Source: DATARH01 sp035648415
GTDB taxonomy: Bacteria > Pseudomonadota > Alphaproteobacteria > ATCC43930 > CGMCC-115725
Direction of reading: 5' to 3'
Length of the DNA: 46,721 nt
Assembly (NCBI GenBank): GCA_035648415.1
Contig: DASRLO010000096.1
Location: 1 to 46,721 of the forward strand
In this document: positions 17,399-25,213 of the stretch, piece by piece
How positions within the stretch are numbered: position 1 is the stretch's first letter
Layout: every line of letters starts with the position of its first letter
The notes under the pieces: generated by a model
What the model was told of the DNA's origin: nothing
The model's input: only the letters and a program-made list of their open reading frames with translations
The model's database searches: none
Program-made: the position numbers and the translations under genes

Positions 17399-18547
17399 TC
17401 AGAACACGTCCGCCGGATCGGCGCGCCGCACGCTGCCCAGCGAGAGGAACGCGGAGCCGACCGACATAAGGAGGGTGGCCGCCAGTACCGCCGCCACATG
17501 CGATGGGGTAAGCACCACCGGCAGCAAGGTCTCGCTGCGGATCAGTGCGTACACCCCCATCGCCGCCGCGGCCGCCGGGAGGAAGGCGACACCGACGACG
17601 ATCACCGCCTCGACGAGCACGACCGCGGTGAGATGCCCGTCGGTGTAGCCGATCGCCTTTAGCGTGGCGAATTGCGGCAGATGCCGGGCGATTTGCGTCG
17701 CCAAGGTCTGGTAGAGCACCATCAGCCCGACGATCAGCGCGACGATGAGGCCCGAGCCGAAGATCAGTCCGACCGAGGTTCGCGTCGTCCAATAGGAATC
17801 TTCCTGCGCGGCCAGCGTCTGGCGGGTGAAGATTTCAACGTCGCCCGGCAGCGCCTGGCGCAGCGCGGCGGCGACAATGCCCGAATCGGCGCCGGGCGCG
17901 AGTTCGATCAGCCCGAGATTGACCGCATCGGCGCGCCGCCCGGTGACGCGAAAGAAATTCGCCTCGTCCATCGCGGCGACGCCGATGCCGAGGAAGCCGG
18001 TGCCAAGATGATAGGCGCCGCCGATCGTCATGCGCCGGCCGTCGATCTGGATCTCGCGCCCGGCTTGCAGCGGTCCGAAGATCGTTCTCGTGGTGTCGTC
18101 GACGAGGATTGTCCCCGGTTGCTCCAGCATGTTCCGCTGGTTTTCCAGCTCGGCGACCGCGAAGGGCCGGGCCGCGGGATCGAAGCCGAGGAGGAACACG
18201 TCGAGCTTCACCCCGCCGCCCGGGTCCTGCCAGGAACCGCCGGCGAAATAAAGCGGCGTCGCCTTCGCTACTCCCGCCACCGATGCCGCACGGGTCAGCC
18301 GGTCGCGCGCGAACTGCCAGGGTTGCGCCTGGAACTGGTAGTCCGTCGAGGTGAGCAGCAGATCGAAGCGCATGTGGTCGTAGACCAGCATCCCGCCCTG
18401 CGGCACCGCGACGAAAAAACCGAGCTCAATGAACACCAGGAGGATCGCGATAAAGACGCCGGCCAGCGCCAGCGCGGTGCGGCCCTTCTCATGAATGAGG
18501 ATGCGCCACGCGAGCTCGGCGCTGACGCGCAGTCGGCGCAGGATCAT
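17399..18547 (-). CDS. FtsX/DevC-like ABC permease, first subunit
   Basis: A 382-aa inner-membrane permease and first gene of the operon. It has TM1 at about 26-48 (ALALAGVFIAILLVFIELGF), a large periplasmic domain, and three C-terminal TMs (VGLIFGSGLIVALIVGLMVLY; AVVLVEAVIVVGVAFLPAAA; VAAVLAATLLMSVGSAFLSL). ARHLPQFATLKAIGYTDGHL is the conserved coupling loop, nearly the same as in its downstream paralogue, supporting an ancestral gene duplication. The ATG at 18547 faces the dehydrogenase gene; the 237 bases between must hold both promoters, but I cannot place a -35/-10 pair with confidence. Confidence 0.88.
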   Translation of the reverse strand: MILRRLRVSAELAWRILIHEKGRTALALAGVFIAILLVFIELGFFVAVPQGGMLVYDHMRFDLLLTSTDYQFQAQPWQFARDRLTRAASVAGVAKATPLYFAGGSWQDPGGGVKLDVFLLGFDPAARPFAVAELENQRNMLEQPGTILVDDTTRTIFGPLQAGREIQIDGRRMTIGGAYHLGTGFLGIGVAAMDEANFFRVTGRRADAVNLGLIELAPGADSGIVAAALRQALPGDVEIFTRQTLAAQEDSYWTTRTSVGLIFGSGLIVALIVGLMVLYQTLATQIARHLPQFATLKAIGYTDGHLTAVVLVEAVIVVGVAFLPAAAAAMGVYALIRSETLLPVVLTPSHVAAVLAATLLMSVGSAFLSLGSVRRADPADVF

Positions 18548-18784
18548 GCCGCGGGTCTTGCAAGCGGGCCGCTGGTCGGCATCGGAGTGGCGTCCCCTTT
18601 CTCGGTATCAATCAACACGCGAGAAGCGCGAGAATTCCGATCGCGGTCCGGCGCCGCGACGATCCTTGCGGATGCGCGGCGAATGTCGCTCGGTGGGCCG
18701 CGCCGGCGGCGACATCTCCCGGCGCGGGTTTCAACCGCCTTCATATGTTATGAGGCTCACCTGTTCCGGCCGAGAGAGGCTTCG

Positions 18785-19750
18785 ATGATCCCGCCCAAAG
18801 ACCAGCTGACGATCTGTTTCGCGCATGTCGCCTATCGGCTCGACGAGCGGTTCCGCGCGCAGGGCGCCGGCATCGCCAGTTTCGAGGTGCGCGACCCCGA
18901 GACCCTGGCCCGCCGCAGCGGCGAGGCCGACGTGCTGGTGGTTTCGGGGCTTTGGCAGAATAGCCTGTTGGAGCGCGCGGGACGGCTCCGCTACATCCAG
19001 TCGATCGGCGCCGGCACCGACCAGTTCGCCCGCGACGAACTGGCGCGGCGCGGCATCCGTCTCGCCAGCGCGCGCGGCGTCAATTACCGCGCGGTCTCGG
19101 AGCACGCGATGGCGCTGATCCTGGCGCTGGCCCGCCGCCTGCCCGAGGCGCGCGACAACCAGGCGAAGCAGGTTTGGCGCGGCATGATCGGCGACCTCGC
19201 CGGGCGCGAGGACGAGCTTGGCGGCAAGACGCTGCTGATCGTCGGGCTCGGGCAGATCGGCGGCCGCCTCGGCGAACTCGCCAAGGCGTTCGAGATGCGG
19301 GTCATCGGCCTGCGCCGCAACCCGGCCGCGGGAGGCTCGGCCGACGAGGTGCGCGCGATGGGCGATCTGCGGGCGGTGCTGCCCGAGGCCGATTTCGTCG
19401 CGCTGACCTGCCCGCTGACGCCCGAGACCGAACACCTGATCGACGGCGCCGCGCTCCGCCTGATGAAACCGTCGGCCTATCTCGTCAACGCCGCGCGCGG
19501 CAGGGTCGTCGACGAGGTGGCGCTGATAGAGGTGCTCGGCGGCCGGCGTATCGCCGGCGCGGCGCTCGATGTCACCGCCGAGGAGCCGCTGGCCGCGGGT
19601 TCGCCGCTGTGGGGTATGGACCAGGTTCTCATCACCCCGCACACCGCCGGCGAAACCCGGCGTTACGAAGACAATGTGATCGCGATCCTGCGCGAGAACC
19701 TCGACCGCCTCTGGGCCGGACAGGCGGAGCTGCGCAATCAGGTGGTATGA
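18785..19750 (+). CDS. D-isomer-specific 2-hydroxyacid dehydrogenase
   Basis: NAD(P)-dependent cytoplasmic oxidoreductase (321 aa) that interconverts 2-hydroxy and 2-oxo acids. The nucleotide site GLGQIGGRLGELAKAF lies in the middle; catalytic residues are the Arg in NAARGRVVDE, the Glu in TAEEPL and the His in TPHTAGE, all present. An N-terminal substrate-binding half with GAGTDQFARDEL is intact. ATG 18785 is the natural start (GAGAGAGG about six bases before); the frame is open upstream but antisense to the permease gene. Its last 13 bases overlap the end of hmgA on the other strand. Confidence 0.88.
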   Translation: MIPPKDQLTICFAHVAYRLDERFRAQGAGIASFEVRDPETLARRSGEADVLVVSGLWQNSLLERAGRLRYIQSIGAGTDQFARDELARRGIRLASARGVNYRAVSEHAMALILALARRLPEARDNQAKQVWRGMIGDLAGREDELGGKTLLIVGLGQIGGRLGELAKAFEMRVIGLRRNPAAGGSADEVRAMGDLRAVLPEADFVALTCPLTPETEHLIDGAALRLMKPSAYLVNAARGRVVDEVALIEVLGGRRIAGAALDVTAEEPLAAGSPLWGMDQVLITPHTAGETRRYEDNVIAILRENLDRLWAGQAELRNQVV

Positions 19751-21051
19751 AACCGCCGCACGAACCCGGCCCAGCAGGCATCGTAGTCGCGCTGCAGTTC
19801 CGGGCAGTCGAGCGCGAATTCGGTGGGCCGGATCACCATCCGCGTCTCGAACATGAAGGCGAGCGTGTCGGCGATCTTCTGCGGCGTCAACGGGGCCGCG
19901 GAGGCGCGCTCGAAGGTGGCCAGATCCGGGCCGTGCGCCGAGAGGCAATTGTGCAGCGAGGCGCCGCCGGGCAGGAACCCCTCGGCCTTGGCGTCATAGG
20001 CGCCGTGCACCAGGCCCATGAACTCGTTCATCACGTTGCGGTGGAACCACGGCGGGCGGAACGTGTCCTCGGCGACGAGCCAGCGCGGCGGGAAGATCAC
20101 GAAGTCGCAATTGGCGGCGCCCGGCGTGTCGGAGGGCGCGGTCAGCACGGTGAAGATCGACGGGTCGGGGTGGTCGAAGCTCACCGTGCCGAGCGTCATG
20201 AAGCGCGCGAGGTCGTATTTATAGGGCGCGTAATTGCCGTGCCAGGCGACGACGTCGAGCGGCGAGTGGTCGAGCGTCGTCGCCCACAAATTGCCGGCGA
20301 ACTTGACGACGCTTTCGGTCGCGGCCGCGCGCTCCTCGTACCACGCGACCGGGGTGAGGAAATCGCGCGGGTTGGCGAGGCCGTTGGCGCCGATCGGCCC
20401 GAGCTCGGGCAAGGTGAAATGCGCGCCGTAATTCTCGCAGACATAGCCGCGCGCCGGGCCGTCCGCCGCATCGGCATCCGGCAGCTCGACGCGGAAGCGC
20501 ACGCCGCACGGCATCACCGCGATCTCGCCCGGCGCCGCCTCGACGATGCCGAATTCGCTGCGCAGCAGCAGGCGGCCCTGCTGCGGCACGATCAGGAGCT
20601 CGCCGTCGCTGTCGCTGAACACGCGGTCGGTCATCGATTTGGCGGCGCGGTAAATGTGGATGGCGATGCCGGCATGCGCGGTAGCGTCGCCGTTGCCGCC
20701 CATCGTCGCCATGCCGTCGATGAAATCCGCCGGCGCCGCCGGCATCGGCAGCGGGTTCCAGCGCAGCCGGTTCGGCGTCGCCTCGCCCGCGGCGAAGGGC
20801 GCGCCGCGCCAGAGGCCGTTGTCGATGCGCCGGTACGGCGGATGCATCGCCGAGGGCAGGATGCGGTAGAGCCAGGAACGCCGGTTCGCGCGGCGCGGCG
20901 CGGTGAACGGCGTGCCCGAAAGCTGCTCGGCATAGAGTCCCAAGGGCGGGCGCTGCGGCGAGTTGCGTCCCTGCGGCAACGCGCCCGGCGCCGCTTCGGT
21001 CGCGTGCTCGTTGCCGAACCCGGAAAGATAGGCGGGCGTCGTCTTCGACAT
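19738..21051 (-). CDS. hmgA: Homogentisate 1,2-dioxygenase
   Basis: Non-haem iron ring-cleaving enzyme that opens homogentisate to 4-maleylacetoacetate in tyrosine/phenylalanine breakdown. The 437-aa protein is full length. It opens with YLSGFGNEHATEA, typical of the family, and the iron ligands are visible as His and Glu in WFHRNVMNEF and His in SAHGPD, with the expected spacing (His-x5-Glu, then about 30 residues). No fumarylacetoacetase or isomerase gene adjoins; those must lie elsewhere. Upstream is the divergent SDR gene 120 bases away. The stop lies inside the last codons of the convergent dehydrogenase. Confidence 0.95.
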   Translation of the reverse strand: MSKTTPAYLSGFGNEHATEAAPGALPQGRNSPQRPPLGLYAEQLSGTPFTAPRRANRRSWLYRILPSAMHPPYRRIDNGLWRGAPFAAGEATPNRLRWNPLPMPAAPADFIDGMATMGGNGDATAHAGIAIHIYRAAKSMTDRVFSDSDGELLIVPQQGRLLLRSEFGIVEAAPGEIAVMPCGVRFRVELPDADAADGPARGYVCENYGAHFTLPELGPIGANGLANPRDFLTPVAWYEERAAATESVVKFAGNLWATTLDHSPLDVVAWHGNYAPYKYDLARFMTLGTVSFDHPDPSIFTVLTAPSDTPGAANCDFVIFPPRWLVAEDTFRPPWFHRNVMNEFMGLVHGAYDAKAEGFLPGGASLHNCLSAHGPDLATFERASAAPLTPQKIADTLAFMFETRMVIRPTEFALDCPELQRDYDACWAGFVRRFHTT

Positions 21052-21171
21052 GTCCTTGCTCCTTGCCAGACCCGATTCTAGATTGGACCGTCACGTCGCT
21101 AAATCAGCATTTCTTGTCGTCATGGCGCGAGCCGGCCAAGCCGGTGCCCGCGGGTCCGCTCGGAGGTTGAA

Positions 21172-21954
21172 ATGGATCTGGGTCTGCGCGGCAAGAAGGC
21201 GCTGATCACCGGCGCGTCGAAGGGCATCGGGCGGGCCTGCGCCGAGGCGTTGGCCGAGGAGGGTTGCGACGTCGCGCTGGTGTCGCGCACCGCCGCCGAT
21301 CTTGACGCGGCGCGGACCGCGATCGCCTCGAAACACAATGTCGGGGTGCGGGTGTTCGCGCTCGATCTTTCCGACAGCCGCAATGTCGACAAGGTTGCGG
21401 GCGAGTGCTCCGACATCGACATTCTCGTCAACAATGCCGGCGCGATCCCGGGCGGCAACATCGACGCGATCGACGAGAAGCGCTGGCGCGAGGCCTGGGA
21501 CCTCAAGGTTTTCGGCTACATCAACATGACCCGCCGCTTCTATGCGCAGATGCGCGAGCGGCGGCGCGGCGTCATCGTCAACGTGCTCGGCGCGGCGGGG
21601 GAGAACCCCGATTTCGACTACATCGCCGGCTCGTCCGGCAATGCCTCGCTGATGGCGTTCACCCGCGCGATGGGTGGCGCGAGCCCACGCGACAATCTCC
21701 GCGTCGTCGGCATCAACCCCGGCCCGGTGCTGACCGAGCGGCTGATCACCCTGACCAAGACCCGCGCCAAGGATCGCCTCGGCGACGAGAACCGCTGGGA
21801 AGAACTGATGAAAGGCCATGCCTTCGGCCGCGCCGCCAAGCCCGAGGAAATCGCCTGGATGGTCGCCTTCGTCGCGTCGGACCGGTCGGGCTACACCACC
21901 GGCAACATCATTACCATCGACGGCGGCGGCTCCAGCCGGCGCAGCGCGCTGTAA
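21172..21954 (+). CDS. SDR-fold protein lacking the catalytic Ser-Tyr-Lys
   Basis: A 260-aa classical-length short-chain dehydrogenase/reductase. The coenzyme motif TGASKGIG (13-20) and NNAG (87-90) are intact, as is the closing IDGGG. The active site is not: where the family has YxxxK, this protein has G153 and N157 (AGSSGNASLMAFTR), and the catalytic Ser position is L139/G140 in VNVLG. From memory this AGS(A/S)GNA form is a recurring subfamily, so the change is probably old and functional. It may bind NAD(P) without classical redox chemistry or use another residue (Y150 nearby). SD GGAGG precedes the ATG. An HsaA-like monooxygenase follows 81 bases downstream. Confidence 0.82.
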   Translation: MDLGLRGKKALITGASKGIGRACAEALAEEGCDVALVSRTAADLDAARTAIASKHNVGVRVFALDLSDSRNVDKVAGECSDIDILVNNAGAIPGGNIDAIDEKRWREAWDLKVFGYINMTRRFYAQMRERRRGVIVNVLGAAGENPDFDYIAGSSGNASLMAFTRAMGGASPRDNLRVVGINPGPVLTERLITLTKTRAKDRLGDENRWEELMKGHAFGRAAKPEEIAWMVAFVASDRSGYTTGNIITIDGGGSSRRSAL

Positions 21955-22035
21955 GCGTGGCTCCTGCAATTCTAATCGTCACCCCCGCTTGCGCAGGGAA
22001 GACGATCCAAAACTACGCGGTCGGCGTCTTAAGGC

Positions 22036-23238
22036 ATGGCTGACATGGGTTCGGCCGCCCTTTCCGGCGACGACGGCGCCCTGCCGGAGCGCGAGCGCGC
22101 CCTCTTGGAGCGTGCCCGGACACTGCTTCCGCGCCTCGCGGCGCGCGTGCCGGCGGCGACCGCGGCGCGCACCGTGCCGCGCGAGACCATCGCGGACTAT
22201 CACGCGGCCGGCATCTTGCGCATCCTGCAGCCGCGCCGCTTCGGCGGGTTGCAGGGCCGGTTCAGCCTGTTCTCGCGCATCGTCGAGGAACTGACTTTCG
22301 GCTGCGCCTCCTCGGCTTGGGTCTATGCGGTGCTGGCCGAGCATCAATGGATCATCGCCCAGTATCCCGAACAGGCGCAGCTCGATGTATGGGGCGGCGA
22401 CCCGCTGGCGGTGGCGTCGTCGTCGCTGGCGCCGCGCGCCGCCGCCGCAAAAACCGCCGGCGGCTGGCGGCTCAGCGGCAAGTTCCCGTTTTCGAGCGGC
22501 TGCGACCATGCGCAATGGGGGATCGTCGGCGCGTTTCTCGGGGCCTCGGGCGATGCGCGCCACGTCGCTTATCTGCTGGTGCCGCTCGCCGAAACCGAGA
22601 TTATCGATGACTGGCAGGTGCTGGGGCTCGCCGGCACCGGCAGCAAGTCGCTGGTGCTGAAGGATGTGTTCGTGCCCGGGCATCGCTGCGTGATGGTCGG
22701 CGACCTGTTCGCCGGCACCCCGCCGGGCGCCGGTGTTCACCCCGACTATCCCGTCGTGCGCGCGCCGCGCGGGTTTCTGGTCTCCTATTCGCTGCCGCCG
22801 GTCGCCATCGCGCTCGGCCGCCGCGCGCTCGACCTCGTGTGCCGCGACCTCGCCACCCGCGTCTCGCGCGGGGTCAGCAAGATGGCGGATTCCGAGGTCG
22901 TGCAAATGGCGATCGGCGAGGCCGCCGCGGCGATCGACGCGGCGACCTTGTCGCTGCATCACGGCCGCGACGCCAGCAGCGACGCGGTCGATTCGGGCCG
23001 GCGGATCGGCATGGACGAGGCGCTGCGCGCGCGTCGCGACATGGTCTACGCGCAGCACCAAATCGGCTGGGCGCTGGAACGGCTGTGCGAACTTTCCGGC
23101 GCACGCTGGGTTTACGACAGCGACCCGCTCCAGGAAATCCGCCGCGACGTCATGACGATCATCACCCATCACGCGGCAAGCCGGCCGGCGGCCTATGCGC
23201 CTTACGGTCACATGCTGCTCAGCCGAGGTTCCGCATGA
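22036..23238 (+). CDS. Acyl-CoA-dehydrogenase-fold flavin monooxygenase (HsaA-like)
   Basis: Group D flavin-dependent monooxygenase oxygenase component, 400 aa, related to HsaA (steroid secophenol hydroxylation), HpaB-type and DszC enzymes. These use reduced FMN/FAD from a separate reductase to hydroxylate phenols or sulfur compounds. Visible family traits are YHAAGILRILQPRRFGG, CASSAWVYAVLAEHQW, the FSSGCDHAQWGI segment with GLAGTGSKSL, and WALERLCELSGA near the end. No flavin reductase is adjacent. ATG 22036 is used; the in-frame ATG 22045 is possible. The stop overlaps the DUF4345 gene by four bases (ATGA). Substrate not determinable. Confidence 0.82.
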   Translation: MADMGSAALSGDDGALPERERALLERARTLLPRLAARVPAATAARTVPRETIADYHAAGILRILQPRRFGGLQGRFSLFSRIVEELTFGCASSAWVYAVLAEHQWIIAQYPEQAQLDVWGGDPLAVASSSLAPRAAAAKTAGGWRLSGKFPFSSGCDHAQWGIVGAFLGASGDARHVAYLLVPLAETEIIDDWQVLGLAGTGSKSLVLKDVFVPGHRCVMVGDLFAGTPPGAGVHPDYPVVRAPRGFLVSYSLPPVAIALGRRALDLVCRDLATRVSRGVSKMADSEVVQMAIGEAAAAIDAATLSLHHGRDASSDAVDSGRRIGMDEALRARRDMVYAQHQIGWALERLCELSGARWVYDSDPLQEIRRDVMTIITHHAASRPAAYAPYGHMLLSRGSA

Positions 23239-23621
23239 GCGAAAAGCGATTGCTGCAGATCGTCGTCGCGATTGGCTCGCTCGTCCCGATTTGCGCGGGC
23301 GTCGCCGGGATGGCGATCGGCCCGGCGATGGTCGACGCGGGCGCGGCGCCGATAACGGCGGACAGCCATTACAGCTATCTGTCGGGCCTGCTGCTCGGGA
23401 TCGGAATCGGCTTCGTAAGAACGATCCCCGCTATCGAGCAGCGTACCGCCCGGTTCCGGCTGCTGACCGCGATCGTTGTCGCTGGGGGCCTCGGCCGCCT
23501 GCTGTCCCTGCTGCTGCGCGGCGTGCCGGAAAAGCCGATGCTGGCGGCTCTCGTCATGGAGCTGGCGGTGACCCCGGCCTTGGCGCTGTGGCAGGGCCGG
23601 GTGGCTCGCCAGCTGACTTGA
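23235..23621 (+). CDS. DUF4345 family membrane protein
   Basis: A 128-aa integral membrane protein with about four helices (LLQIVVAIGSLVPICAGVAG; YLSGLLLGIGIGF; LLTAIVVAGGLGRLLSLLL; MLAALVMELAVTPALALW). The pattern SHYSYLSGLLLGIG and VAGGLGRLLSLLLRG is characteristic of DUF4345, whose function is unknown. The start overlaps the monooxygenase stop in an ATGA arrangement, so the two are co-translated. Confidence 0.8.
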   Translation: MSEKRLLQIVVAIGSLVPICAGVAGMAIGPAMVDAGAAPITADSHYSYLSGLLLGIGIGFVRTIPAIEQRTARFRLLTAIVVAGGLGRLLSLLLRGVPEKPMLAALVMELAVTPALALWQGRVARQLT

Positions 23622-23725
23622 CCGCCAAAGGCGCCATGCCTCGAGCAGGCCGGCGCCCTTAATACCAAATTAGCCACATTCGCGGAACGTTATCGCGGCT
23701 GGTCCGTTCACCGGCCCGGGGACGC

Positions 23726-24817
23726 ATGGGAATTTTTATGGTACGCAGAGCACGATCGGCGATCGCCGCCAGGGTCTGGGTTGCCCTGCTTCTCGCGGGC
23801 TGCGCTGTTGGGGTCTACGGTCCTCGCGCCGCGGCGCAGCAGAAGGCAACCGCGCCGGACGTCCAGCCGAGCCGCCTCACCGTGCTCGAGGAAAACGACT
23901 CGCTCTATTTCAACAGCGACAAGCATTACACCCAGGGCCTGCGCCTCTCCGACCTGATCGGCGGCACACCGGCGCCGGGAAGCCTGTGGGACGACGGCTT
24001 CAACCTGTTGAATTTCGGTCCGTTCTTTCAGGCCGGCGGCACGCGCAAAACCTCGGTTCTCGCCGGGCAAAGCATCTTCACCCCGAAGAACCTGTCGCTG
24101 AAACCGCCCGACCCGCGCGACCGGCCCTATGCCGGATGGCTCTACGGCGGCGTCAGCATGCTGCAGGACACCGGCCTGTCGGTGGACAACGCACACATGC
24201 TGGAGAATTTCGAGATCGATTTCGGCATGGTCGGCCCCGGTGCGCTCGGCAAATTGGCGCAGAACACCTTCCACCAGTTTATCGGCGCGCAGGAGGCCAA
24301 GGGCTGGAGCGACCAGATCCAGCACGAATTCGGCGGCATGGTCAGCTATGAGCGGATGTGGCGCCTGCCGCTGCTCGGCGACAACAGCTTCGGCGTCGAC
24401 ATCGTGCCCGAGGCGGGGGCGACCGCGGGCAATGTCTTCACCTATGGCGACATCGGCGCCACGCTGCGCGTCGGCAAGGGGCTGCAGGCCGATTACGGTC
24501 CGGTCCGAGTCCGCCCGGCGCTCTCCGGCACCGACTATTTTGACGAAACCGGGCTCGACAACGGCCGCGGCTGGTATTTTTTCGTCGGCACCCAAGGGCG
24601 CGCGATGGGGCGCAACATCTTCCTCGACGGCAACAGCTTCCGCACCAGCCGCAGGGTGCCGAAAAAGACCTTGGTCGGCGACGCCGAGGCCGGGGTTTCC
24701 GTGCTGTGGTCGCAATCTCTGCGCGTCGATCTCAGCGTCACTACCCGCAGCGAGGAATTCATCGGCCAGCACGGTTCCGACGATGTCTGCACCGCGGCGC
24801 TCACCTGGAGCTGGTAG
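23726..24817 (+). CDS. LpxR-like lipid A deacylase family outer-membrane protein (DUF2219)
   Basis: A 363-aa exported protein with an N-terminal signal (about 1-38; hydrophobic VWVALLLAGCAVGV; the internal AGC could suggest a lipobox, but the AAAQQ cleavage is more typical). The mature part begins with the LpxR signature EENDSLYFNSDKHYTQGLRL, containing the Asn-Asp pair and Tyr-Thr-x-Gly of the active site and calcium site. FHQFIGAQEAKGWSDQIQHE carries the His and Glu of the catalytic region. The chain ends in TWSW, the aromatic terminus of outer-membrane beta-barrels. LpxR removes the 3'-acyloxyacyl group of lipid A; here a lipid-remodelling role is inferred from family. Confidence 0.82.
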   Translation: MGIFMVRRARSAIAARVWVALLLAGCAVGVYGPRAAAQQKATAPDVQPSRLTVLEENDSLYFNSDKHYTQGLRLSDLIGGTPAPGSLWDDGFNLLNFGPFFQAGGTRKTSVLAGQSIFTPKNLSLKPPDPRDRPYAGWLYGGVSMLQDTGLSVDNAHMLENFEIDFGMVGPGALGKLAQNTFHQFIGAQEAKGWSDQIQHEFGGMVSYERMWRLPLLGDNSFGVDIVPEAGATAGNVFTYGDIGATLRVGKGLQADYGPVRVRPALSGTDYFDETGLDNGRGWYFFVGTQGRAMGRNIFLDGNSFRTSRRVPKKTLVGDAEAGVSVLWSQSLRVDLSVTTRSEEFIGQHGSDDVCTAALTWSW

Positions 24818-24864
24818 CTAATTTATTTTCGAGACTCCGCCGGAGTTTAGCGGTGAGCTACCAG
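24811..24864. terminator. Nested inverted repeats between convergent genes
   Basis: An outer pair CTGGTAGCT (24811-24819) and AGCTACCAG (24856-24864) encloses an inner hairpin ACTCC-GCC-GGAGT (24834-24846). It covers the stop of the LpxR-like gene and ends three bases before the stop of the minus-strand small gene. Likely a bidirectional 3'-end structure; there is no long T-run on either strand, so strength is uncertain. Confidence 0.45.
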
Positions 24865-24867
24865 CGC

Positions 24868-25182
24868 TTACAGAAGGCGCGAAAGGAGTATGCCAGCGAT
24901 TATACCCAGACTAAAGTTCAGAATACACGAATAAAACCAAGCGGCGACTCGCCTATCTATAATCTTGTCCCATTGTTTTTCCCCTTCTTCCGAAAAGATC
25001 CTCAAAAATCTTTCATACGATTGGCTCCTTAATTCCGTGCTGTCCATTTGAAGAGATTTTGTGAAGATTTCATCCTTGCGCCTTTCAATGCGCTCCATAA
25101 GTTCGTGGTAATCGCTCTGCGGCAGATATCCCCGCCGGAACGCGACGCGCTTCGCCTTTATCCAAACGTCAAGGGCGGGCAT
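24868..25182 (-). CDS. Small tail-anchored protein, unknown
   Basis: A 104-aa protein from ATG 25182. The first 80 residues are highly charged and probably helical (ELMERIERRKDEIFTK; ERFLRIFSEEGEKQWDKI); a single hydrophobic segment at the C-terminus (FYSCILNFSLGIIAGILLS) would anchor it in the inner membrane with the bulk in the cytoplasm. Codons are noticeably more A/T-ending than in hemB next to it, a sign of foreign origin or of weak expression. It lies 31 bases after the hemB stop on the same strand. I do not recognise the family. Confidence 0.6.
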   Translation of the reverse strand: MPALDVWIKAKRVAFRRGYLPQSDYHELMERIERRKDEIFTKSLQMDSTELRSQSYERFLRIFSEEGEKQWDKIIDRRVAAWFYSCILNFSLGIIAGILLSRLL

Positions 25183-25213
25183 CTGAGACGGCTCGTTTCC
25201 GTTTGTACGTTGT

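Noticed and set aside
17672..18784. Extended N-terminus of the 2-hydroxyacid dehydrogenase frame
   Set aside because: Open upstream only because it is antisense to the first permease; family start lies at 18785.
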